The position numbers and the translations under genes are program-made. Shown here in pieces: positions 1 to 8,300 of a stretch of 22,298 bases of DNA (positions are counted from its first letter, which is position 1; every line of letters starts with the position of its first letter). This DNA comes from Tritrichomonas foetus (Eukaryota > Parabasalia > Tritrichomonadida > Tritrichomonadidae), in assembly GCA_001839685.1 (NCBI GenBank), contig MLAK01001291.1, positions 1 through 22,298 of the forward strand. The letters are read 5' to 3'. Under the pieces are notes generated by a model. The model did no database searches, was not told the origin of the DNA, and was given only the letters and a program-made list of their open reading frames with translations.

Positions 1-80
1 TAGATTGTTTCAAACTTGAATGAAAGAATTAACAGTAATCAATGAATTAATTTAGAAAAGAAATAATTAATTTGGAAATG

Positions 81-90
81 AAACGCGTTT
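81..90. promoter_or_regulatory. AAACGCGTTT palindrome
   Basis: A perfect 10-base palindrome with a GC-rich core (ACGCGT) sits in otherwise very AT-rich sequence. The core equals the yeast MluI cell-cycle box, but no such role is established here. It is about 800 bases from the nearest start in the window, so it may belong to a gene to the left or be chance. Confidence 0.2.
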
Positions 91-332
91 TAGAGATTAA
101 ATCAAAAGGAAAATTTTCATTTTTTTTTATTTTAATTTGCTCAAGCAGCTTTTAATTCTTTTTTTTTTTCATGATTCTTTCCTATTTTTTTAATAATTAA
201 ACGTTCATCTATTCTAACACAATTTTTTTTTTGAATATTTATCAAGCCGCCAATGCAGCATTTTGAAAATATATTTGGCCATTTAAATGAGAACTTGCTC
301 TTTTTATAACGTCCCATTTTTTTTATCAAATA

Positions 333-381
333 ATCGATAAAAATATCGCTAATATGAGAATTTCCATCGATATCTATCGAT
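333..381. promoter_or_regulatory. Cluster of three ATCGAT palindromes
   Basis: ATCGAT occurs at 333-338, 366-371 and 376-381. The last two are spaced by 10 bases, one helical turn, and the third extends to TATCGATA (375-382). Such a cluster could be a dimeric factor site. Trichomonad Myb factors are known to bind related TATCG/AACGATA elements, but assignment here is inference. Confidence 0.3.
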
Positions 382-657
382 AACCAGGCCTAACCATGAG
401 AAAATGGTGTAATCGTTCATAATAAATTGAGAAATTCGTTGAGGTTAAGTATAAAGGCAAATATGAAATATCAATTTTTTTTGAAGCAGTTATTTCCTAA
501 TTTTCATCATACTAAGTACTATTTATAATTTTTTTACTATTAATGAAAAGTACTTTCTCAAATCAGACCAATAGTATAAGATTGTTGTCAATAAAATTTA
601 GATCAAAAAAATTGTCATATTTATTGATGAATCATGAAAAATTGTATGAAGTATAGG

Positions 658-669
658 CTTCCATGGAAG
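658..669. promoter_or_regulatory. 12-base perfect palindrome CTTCCATGGAAG
   Basis: This is a perfect inverted repeat with no spacer, about 220 bases upstream of the dynein start. It is more GC-rich than the surrounding DNA. It could be a protein-binding site. No known motif is recognised, and one palindrome of this length may arise by chance. Confidence 0.2.
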
Positions 670-726
670 ACATCTAATTGGAGTATAAATTAAGTCCATT
701 ATATAATAATGAAATGGAAACTGTTG

Positions 727-766
727 ATGCACAATTTTTTACCGCTAATTGAATGCACAATTTTTT
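727..766 (+). repeat. Direct repeat of ATGCACAATTTTTT
   Basis: The 14-base word ATGCACAATTTTTT occurs at 727-740 and again at 753-766, a 26-base period, with matching GA before each (GATGC and GAATGC). It lies 126-165 bases upstream of the dynein start codon. Possible paired regulatory sites or a small local duplication; no function can be assigned from the sequence alone. Confidence 0.5.
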
Positions 767-858
767 CAGAACATTTTCGATCAATATTCTTTCAAATAAT
801 GAATGATTTTCACATATTCAAAAAGTTTTATTAACAATTTTCCTAATTCGTTATTTCA

Positions 859-863
859 TCACT
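859..863 (+). promoter_or_regulatory. Candidate initiator (TCACT) for the dynein gene
   Basis: TCACT fits the trichomonad initiator consensus TCA(+1)Y(T/A). The predicted +1 adenine at 861 would give a 5' leader of 31 bases before the ATG at 892, within the short range usual for these organisms. TCATC at 856 and TCACC at 867 are near misses. The motif is short, so context is the main support. Confidence 0.4.
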
Positions 864-891
864 AATTCACCTTTATTTAACCATTATACTA

Positions 892-3800
892 ATGACTTCG
901 AAGGAAATCGGGAAAGCAGACATAGCAGTCCCCAAAAACCTAACAATTCGAAAGCCAGAACGATCTGCCACGCTTACATCACACGGAACTCGAGGATTAT
1001 GGAAATCAAAACAATTAGATTCAATAACCAACGAATTTGACGCCGTTTTCCCAGGAAATGCGGAAACAAGTAGCCAATTACTCGAAAAAAATCCTGGCCT
1101 TTTGGCAATTCGAAATAAAACAGCGAAATCAAAATCACGTTCGACGAAAACAAAACCTTACACAATTCGACCAATAACCGCAGCAGAACAACCGCAACTG
1201 ATACCTACACTTTTCAATCGACCAACAACTACATTCCAACATACTCGACATCAATCATCTGTCCAATATGTTCAAAAAAATATAGAGGCAGAAAGAGCAG
1301 CATTGTCATTTTCAGAAGACCCTGTTGCATATTTTGCCAAAAGAAAAGATGGAAGTGGTCATAAATTTATTTATTTGAATTATGCAGGCGATCGAAATAA
1401 TCCAAATTTTAATCCTTATGAGTTAAAAAAAGTGCCTTATGCTGAAATAGATGAAGAATATTTTACAATGTCTGCAAGTGGAGTCACAAGAATTCAGCCT
1501 GATGGAAATACTGAACAAGTATCGATTGATACTTGGGCAAAGGAATCCTCGATTTTTATGTCTATTCGAAAATTAAAAACATTTTCACAATATTATTATT
1601 GGAGACCTTTTCGATTTTGGAAAAAGTTTGTAATGAATCAAAGATATAGTCAATTGAATCAATTTTTGAATGTTCATCCTTATTGGTCAAACAAAAGATT
1701 TTTTTCATCAATAATCTCAATTTTATCAACAACTAGTGATTCAATGATAAAAAAATATTTACTTCCTTTTATTCCTCAGAAAAAATATACTTTAACTTCT
1801 TTTCATCAAATTGTGGAAGAAAATAAAAAACTTCTTTATAAGGAATTTTCTGAATTTCTTCAAAACATTGCAAAAATTATATGTGATTTATATATAAGTA
1901 TTAAAGATCCAACACGAATTAAAGTAGAAGATAAAGATTTTCAAGAAATTAAAAGAAGAAATCCGAATATTGGGCAATTAATTGTCCTTGAACAAAAAAT
2001 AGCAGCAGAAAAAGATAGAAGAGTAAAATTAGTGCAAAATGAAATTTCTTCACTTTCATACTTCATTCGAATGATTGATTATATGATTCTTGAATCTATG
2101 GCAAAAAGTTGTTCAGAATGTTGGGAATTGGCAGCTGAAAATGCTTCACAAGAACAATCTTCAATTTTTCAAATTGAAATGTCTTTCTCGGATGATGGAA
2201 AAGTATCTTTTGATATTCCATTAGAAGAAGTGATTGGGAATGTTCGAAAATGTCTTCATGATTCTTTTATCACATTAAATGAACTTCCAAGACTCACCAA
2301 TATGGTTCAACTTAGAGAATATCTGAAAGAAAATATAGTCGATGGTCCAACTTTTGAATCAATTAAAGCACCAGATACTTCATATTCAAAAAACGAAGAT
2401 ATTATATTAAATATTATTTCAGCCTCTTATAAAAGTGCTGAGGCTTCATGTCAAGCTTATAAAGATTACTATTCAATATTTAAACTTGGAGTAAATTGGA
2501 ATGAAGAAAGATATATACATAAAAGAGGCGGCGAAGAGAAAGAATATAACTTATCCCAATTAATTGGTGATAATGATCTACCAACACCTTTGATTTTTAA
2601 CTATGCCAAAGAACCAACAGTTGATTTTAATGTAATTCGAGTTGATATTGAGAAATTTAAAGCAGATATAAATAAAATGAGCCAATTTCATACATGTACT
2701 AGCAAGGGTATCCTTTTTATTGATGGAAGGAAATTGAAAAGTTTTTTGGAACCAATCCCAACAAAATCCTTAGAATTAATTCATAATACTTTAATTGATT
2801 TACTCAAACGAAAAATGGAATATTTATTAAATCTCTTTTCTTATTGTGCAAAAAAATTAAAAAAAGAACCAGCAAGCCTTGAGCAATATGTTGAATTCTG
2901 TGAATTTACAGCTGCAATTGAAGAAATAACTCCTTTAATTGCAATGGAAATCACATTTACTGATGAATTAAGAACTTTACTTGAAGAATCGAATTTGCAT
3001 ACAGTCTTAGGCATTCAAAATCCACAAGAATTAGTTTCTACAAGAAATCCACTTCATGATGCATTTAAAACATTCAAATCCGATAAATTAATAGCAAGAA
3101 ATCTGAAAGAACTTGATGCCGATAAATTTACTATAGTTTTACAACAAAGATTACGGATTCGAGAACAAAAGTTGAATAAATATAATTCTACAATTATGAG
3201 TTATCCATTAAATGTTGCGAATGCAAGAGTTGACGTTCTTTTGCCAGAAATGAAGCAAATTAAAGAGAAAATTATTCAAATTGAACCAGAAATAGATGCC
3301 TTAATTCATTGTCAAAAAGTAATGGGGGTAAAACAACCAGATTTATCAATTTATAAAGACATGAAAGCCGGATCATTATTTACGGTGGATCTTTATCAAA
3401 CTATTGTTCAATTTAATGATATTCAAGATCAAATGGAAAATATTCCATTTTCTACCATCAATATCGAAAAATTTTCCAATGATGTAAAAACACTAGATCA
3501 AGATATTTTTAATTTAAGGAATGCTGGAAGACCAGTTAATTCTTTATTAACAGATTTATATCAAAAATTCGATCAAATATTAAGCTTTATTGATCAATTA
3601 AAGCAATTAGCATCTGGCAATTTAAGATTAAGACATTGGAATAAACTTTTTGATGAATGTGGTCAACCAAATCAATATACTCCTCAGATAACAATTAGTG
3701 AAATGGCTAAAATGGGAATTCTTGCACAAAAAGAGAAAATTCATGTAATCACCAGTAATTCACAAGGAGAATGTGAACTTGAAACCAACTTTTCCAATAT

Positions 3801-5388
3801 TAAAATGAAGTGGATGGAAGTACAACTACCTTTATTGGATTCACAAGTTAAGTCAGAAGATTCACTCTTACTTGGTAATGTTAATCTCCTTTTCCAAGAA
3901 ATTACTGATACACAATTAACACTTCAGCAAATGTTGCAAGTTCCATTTGTACAGTCAATTGCAAAAGATATTAAAGAATTATCATTAGTATTAGAAAATT
4001 ATGCGCAAGTTGTTGATGCATGGTCAACATTTCAAGCAAACTGGGTAATTTTATCTACATTTTTTTCACAAGAAGAAACAAAAACGATTTTAGAAGCACA
4101 ATCCCACAAGTTTCAAATGGTAAGAAGAAGATGGATGGCTTTAATTAGACATACACTTGAAAACACAACTTTATTTCATGTTTGTTCATTTCCATCACTT
4201 CTTGACATGCTAATTGAAAACAACAGAACATTAGAAACCATACTCGTTGCCTCTGTCAAATATATTGATAAAAAGAGAGAAATTATGCCTCGTTTATACT
4301 TTTTAAGTAATGATGAAGTTTTAACTTTACTGTCAACAACAAACTTTGATTTATTTAATAAACATTTAATCAAGCTTTTCATGCACATTAAAAATTTTGA
4401 TTATCACATAACTGAAGCTGAGCAAAATCAACAAAAGAAAAAATTACCTTCTAAGACAACTGAAGTAAAGAAACTAAATAAATTTCTAAATTGCCAAGAC
4501 TTTTCAAAATTAAAGATTTATGGAATGGTAAGTCAGAGTTTTGATTCAATCGTTTTTGATAAAAAATTAAGATGTGCAGGTCCTGTTGAAAAATGGGTAA
4601 ATGATTTAATTTCAATCATGAAAAATTACATTAAAGATGAAATTGGAAAATCATTGAAAACTTGTTCAAGTGTTCCTTTAAATGACTGGGTAATGGGTGC
4701 ACCAACATATATAGCTATACTTACTTTATATATTAATTTTACATCTGATATTGAAGAATGTTTTGTGAATTTCGAAAACAATCCACGCGCCTTCGCGAAT
4801 TATGAGAATACAATTTCACAAAAGATTGATGATTTAATTAACGCCTTATCTTCACCATTATCACCTCATGAACTTCAGAAAATATCTTCCATAATTACAC
4901 TTTTTAATGCCCAAATATCAATTGTTCGGAGCTTATCAGAAAAAATTCCTTTATATTCACAAAGAATGAATTGGGGAAACAGAATTAAAATGAGATTCAA
5001 TCCTGATAAAAAGATTCTTACCGTTGAATTTGGTGAAACTGTTATTGAACATGGTTATGAATATTGGGGACACGGGGTACAATATATTTATACACCATCA
5101 ACAGAAAAAGTTTTATTAAATTTATGTTCATCTATATCAAATGGTGGAAAAGTTTATGATACACCATATATTTATGGATCTGCAATGTGTGGGAAAAAGC
5201 ATTTAATTTCTGATTTGGCTTCTCTTTATGGCCAATTTATTTATTTTATTCCAACTTTTAAGGAAAAGAATTTCTATATTTATGAAAGGCTTTTGATTGG
5301 GGCAGCCAAAACTGGTTTTTGGTTAGCTTTTCACAATATTCAACTAAACTCACAGCCCAATTTGTGCTTTTTATATGAATCCATTTGA
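892..5388 (+). CDS. Axonemal-type dynein heavy chain, N-terminal part, ended by in-frame TGA
   Basis: This encodes 1,498 residues: a tail, the linker and the first half of AAA1 of a dynein heavy chain, the motor subunit of microtubule-based dyneins. Around residues 143-200 the tail has a DPVAYF block and YFTMSASGVT, which resembles single-headed inner-arm dyneins of the DNAH6 type (family assignment is inference). The linker spans roughly 840-1390, with LRLRHW near 911, the QANW segment and PRLYFLSNDE. AAA1 opens with EHGYEYWG and TPSTEK. Its P-loop (1429-1436) reads GSAMCGKK, with Lys where Thr or Ser is expected. Walker B (1479-1483) reads AFHNI where CFDEF is usual, so both acidic residues are missing. 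The frame stops at TGA (codon 1499), but the same frame continues straight on as dynein, so this is one gene with a premature stop. The start is the first ATG after a candidate initiator. The first few hundred bases are richer in GC than the rest. Confidence 0.93.
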   Translation: MTSKEIGKADIAVPKNLTIRKPERSATLTSHGTRGLWKSKQLDSITNEFDAVFPGNAETSSQLLEKNPGLLAIRNKTAKSKSRSTKTKPYTIRPITAAEQPQLIPTLFNRPTTTFQHTRHQSSVQYVQKNIEAERAALSFSEDPVAYFAKRKDGSGHKFIYLNYAGDRNNPNFNPYELKKVPYAEIDEEYFTMSASGVTRIQPDGNTEQVSIDTWAKESSIFMSIRKLKTFSQYYYWRPFRFWKKFVMNQRYSQLNQFLNVHPYWSNKRFFSSIISILSTTSDSMIKKYLLPFIPQKKYTLTSFHQIVEENKKLLYKEFSEFLQNIAKIICDLYISIKDPTRIKVEDKDFQEIKRRNPNIGQLIVLEQKIAAEKDRRVKLVQNEISSLSYFIRMIDYMILESMAKSCSECWELAAENASQEQSSIFQIEMSFSDDGKVSFDIPLEEVIGNVRKCLHDSFITLNELPRLTNMVQLREYLKENIVDGPTFESIKAPDTSYSKNEDIILNIISASYKSAEASCQAYKDYYSIFKLGVNWNEERYIHKRGGEEKEYNLSQLIGDNDLPTPLIFNYAKEPTVDFNVIRVDIEKFKADINKMSQFHTCTSKGILFIDGRKLKSFLEPIPTKSLELIHNTLIDLLKRKMEYLLNLFSYCAKKLKKEPASLEQYVEFCEFTAAIEEITPLIAMEITFTDELRTLLEESNLHTVLGIQNPQELVSTRNPLHDAFKTFKSDKLIARNLKELDADKFTIVLQQRLRIREQKLNKYNSTIMSYPLNVANARVDVLLPEMKQIKEKIIQIEPEIDALIHCQKVMGVKQPDLSIYKDMKAGSLFTVDLYQTIVQFNDIQDQMENIPFSTINIEKFSNDVKTLDQDIFNLRNAGRPVNSLLTDLYQKFDQILSFIDQLKQLASGNLRLRHWNKLFDECGQPNQYTPQITISEMAKMGILAQKEKIHVITSNSQGECELETNFSNIKMKWMEVQLPLLDSQVKSEDSLLLGNVNLLFQEITDTQLTLQQMLQVPFVQSIAKDIKELSLVLENYAQVVDAWSTFQANWVILSTFFSQEETKTILEAQSHKFQMVRRRWMALIRHTLENTTLFHVCSFPSLLDMLIENNRTLETILVASVKYIDKKREIMPRLYFLSNDEVLTLLSTTNFDLFNKHLIKLFMHIKNFDYHITEAEQNQQKKKLPSKTTEVKKLNKFLNCQDFSKLKIYGMVSQSFDSIVFDKKLRCAGPVEKWVNDLISIMKNYIKDEIGKSLKTCSSVPLNDWVMGAPTYIAILTLYINFTSDIEECFVNFENNPRAFANYENTISQKIDDLINALSSPLSPHELQKISSIITLFNAQISIVRSLSEKIPLYSQRMNWGNRIKMRFNPDKKILTVEFGETVIEHGYEYWGHGVQYIYTPSTEKVLLNLCSSISNGGKVYDTPYIYGSAMCGKKHLISDLASLYGQFIYFIPTFKEKNFYIYERLLIGAAKTGFWLAFHNIQLNSQPNLCFLYESI
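5386..5388 (+). other. Premature in-frame TGA inside AAA1 of dynein
   Basis: The reading frame before and after this codon is identical, and the next stop in frame is 13369-13371. Aligned by eye to canonical AAA1, the 24 residues before (from GFWLAF) and the 34 after (to FFTGDN) match the family spacing with no gap. The TGA falls on the leucine of the conserved QQ(V/I)L segment. A single TTA-to-TGA change would explain it. It could be a real nonsense mutation, an assembly error, or a readthrough site. Confidence 0.85.
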
Positions 5389-8300
5389 GATCTAACAAAT
5401 AAAAAAATTGCAAATGAGCGATTCTGCAATATCGCTGGTAAAAAAGTCGAATTGATTTCAAATACAACTTTGTTTTTCACTGGTGATAATTCAATATTTA
5501 GTGGTAAAACGAAATCAAATAAAGCTAATGCGTTTCCCCACCAGTTAAGGGCATTTTTAAAGCCCATTGCAATGCGACCGCCTGAAACTAAATTTGTCAT
5601 TGAATTAAAACTAATTTCTCATGGCTTCAAAGCAACAAAACATATTTCCCAAAAATTGTTTCTGTTTTTGTCAGCAATATCTCATACTTTCCCATATTTA
5701 AATCTTAGTTTTGTATATCAACCTGCAATCACAATTGTAAATAATGCGCATGAATTAATCCGTGTTTTAATGCATACTAAGAATCCAAATGCTGTTGTAA
5801 ATTATTATGAGTCGTTGAGAACAGCCGAAGAATATGTAGTTGCTCGTTCAATTTATGATTATTTTGTATCAAGAATTGAGTGGACACATCTTGATTCATT
5901 TCTTCAAGTTTTATATGGTCATTTCCAAATTTTTGATGGGTTTGACAGTTTTAAGAAAAGTATTTTGGATGATACAACATTTCCTTCAGATCAATATGAT
6001 CATATTCTTAAAGATATTAGTCGATCAGTTATCGATGAACATTTTACACCAAAACTTTCTGAATATTTAATTAATAAAATGCTTACATTATATCATATGA
6101 TGGCCAAATATAAGTGCATTATTATTTATGGCCCGATAAATAGTGGAAAATCAACAATCATTGATTTATTAAAAGACACTTTACAGGTTTTAATTAATGA
6201 AGCTGAAGATAATAAAAAATTCTCTGATATTATGACAATTAAGCTTCATGAATGGTTTTATATGAATGATTCATGGGAACAAATGTTTGGTAAAATGACA
6301 CTTGAAAATATCCCAATAACTCCCCTTCAAAGTGGCAGAATTAGTGGTAGAATTGTTAATGAACTAAATCAAACTTTCGAAACAATGCCAATTTGGAATT
6401 CTGGTCAAATTCACGCTTTCATGCATAATCTAACAACCGATACTCAATATCACAATATTTTAAAGTTAAATGGCCCATTAACACCGAGAATCGTGAACTT
6501 CCTATCAGAAATGCTGACATCCGATGGCACAAATTACATAAAATTAAATACAATGGATACAATTGAATGTAATAAAAACTTTCATATTATTATTGAAACA
6601 GAATCAATTGAAAACCTAAATCCTGCAATGATCATGAACTGTGCACTTCTTCCAATGAAGAATATGCAGGTTGATAAAACAAATACTATTTTAGATCCCG
6701 AAATTATCTTTAATCGTGCAGTTTCCGGCTTCAAAGGTGAAATTGAAGAAACAACTGTTTCAATATTCAAAAAATTATTTATTACTATGGCTCCAGAAGT
6801 TGTGCATCACATCTATGAAATCGATAATTATGTTTCTAAAATACCAGGTGGTGATGTTATTATTTCAGATCATTTACCTTTTAATGCCATGCAACTTGCA
6901 TTATATTATTTTGAACAGGCTTCTTTAATGAACAAAAATGATGAAAATCAACTGAAAACTATTTTGGTTCTTGCTTTATTCTATTCTTTTTCCGGAATAA
7001 TTAAACCCAGTGCATTAGGTTTATTTGATAATTGGATTCGAACAACATTTATTATTGAAATTCCATCGGATTGGATTGGATATAACGTTCCAGATTCGTT
7101 TTGGGATCTTTATCAAAGACCATCGATGTCATCTCTTAGGTTTTATCGAGGAAAATTAATTCCACATGATTATAATCTCCTTCTAGAAAAGCCAATCATT
7201 TCTAAAAGAATGGAATGCCCCAATTTCAAACTCCCAATGGATATATCTATTTGTACCGCTCAATATTTACCAATTATTGGTCAAGCAAAAATTTTAGATC
7301 GACATCGGCAACATTATTTAATTTTTGGTCCAAAAATAAGTGGGAAGTCAACAATGATGAAATTCATTTTCCATCATAATAATGATACCATTCCAATCAC
7401 GATTCCAGTTTCTCAAATATCAAAAGGAAGCGATTTAATTGATTTTATAAACTTGCATACACCTATTATTACCAAAAATTATGTCATGCTGCATGATACA
7501 AAAACATATGCTCTTATTTTTGATAATGTTCCATGTGATAATTTTTATGCACTGGAATTTATTAAAATGCTCGTTGATTCATCTTCATTTCCCGTCTACT
7601 CCAAAAAAGATCCAAAATTTTTAGACAGGCTGCAAGTTCGAAATTTCTATGTCATTGTAATAATGGAAGATATTTCAAATTTACCGGTTACATTCTTCTC
7701 ACATTTTTATATAATGCACCTGAACGAACCAACATCAAACACTATTAATTATGTATTGAAACATATTGGCTCACAATTTGGAATTTCACCGAAACTTTTA
7801 GCTGCCGTTTCTCAATTTGCCGAACAATACTGCAGGAATCCAGATGCACCATTTTTGTTCACCAAACTAATTGAAGTGTTAGCGTTAATTAATGGACGTT
7901 CAGCTTTAAATGAAAGAGATACTATTAGCTGTGTTAGAACTTTCTTATTCGAATTAAATTATCTTTTATATCATAAAATTCATGATGAAAAAGTAATAGC
8001 AAAAATTAAAGCATTATATGATAACAATTTCCAAGAAACTAATATTAAAGACTTATTTGCAAATATATTAGATGGTGTTGACTTGATTTATCCTGATATT
8101 AATCTTTCTCAAGATTTATCTTGCTGTGCAGTGTCATTACCAATAAAACCAATGGTATCAGTTCGTGATATGCTATATGAAAAATATGATGAGTATAATA
8201 AAACCAGAGGATGTAATAATATCCAAATGGTTTTTTATAAACCAACTATAAATGATATTATTTTACTTCAAAGAGCTCTTTCATATCCTGGTACATCTAT

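Larger units (their letters stand above)
1..891. other. Non-coding upstream region of the dynein gene
   Basis: This 891-base AT-rich stretch has no convincing gene. It carries long T runs between about 120 and 330, three ATCGAT hexamers at 333-381, isolated palindromes at 81-90 and 658-669, a 14-base direct repeat at 727-766, and a candidate initiator at 859-863. The one minus-strand ORF (141-329, 62 codons) is Lys/Ile-rich sequence read through T runs and is not credible as a gene. The first bases may hold the 3' flank of a gene outside the window, but nothing in them shows it. Confidence 0.7.

Noticed and set aside
141..329. 62-codon minus-strand ORF
   Set aside because: It is mostly Lys and Ile read through T runs, with no recognisable motif and no promoter-like context.
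5386..5388. TGA as selenocysteine or as a reassigned sense codon
   Set aside because: The aligned residue is Leu rather than Cys. TGA is absent from all other coding codons and serves as the terminal stop of the same frame. Trp is always TGG.
5386..5451. An intron or programmed frameshift explaining the break in dynein
   Set aside because: The frame is the same on both sides and the protein alignment has no gap around the TGA, so neither splicing nor frameshifting is needed.
5452..5454. TTG as an independent start for the downstream dynein part
   Set aside because: Non-ATG initiation is not expected, and the homology runs unbroken upstream through the TGA. The first ATG is 5572, inside AAA1.
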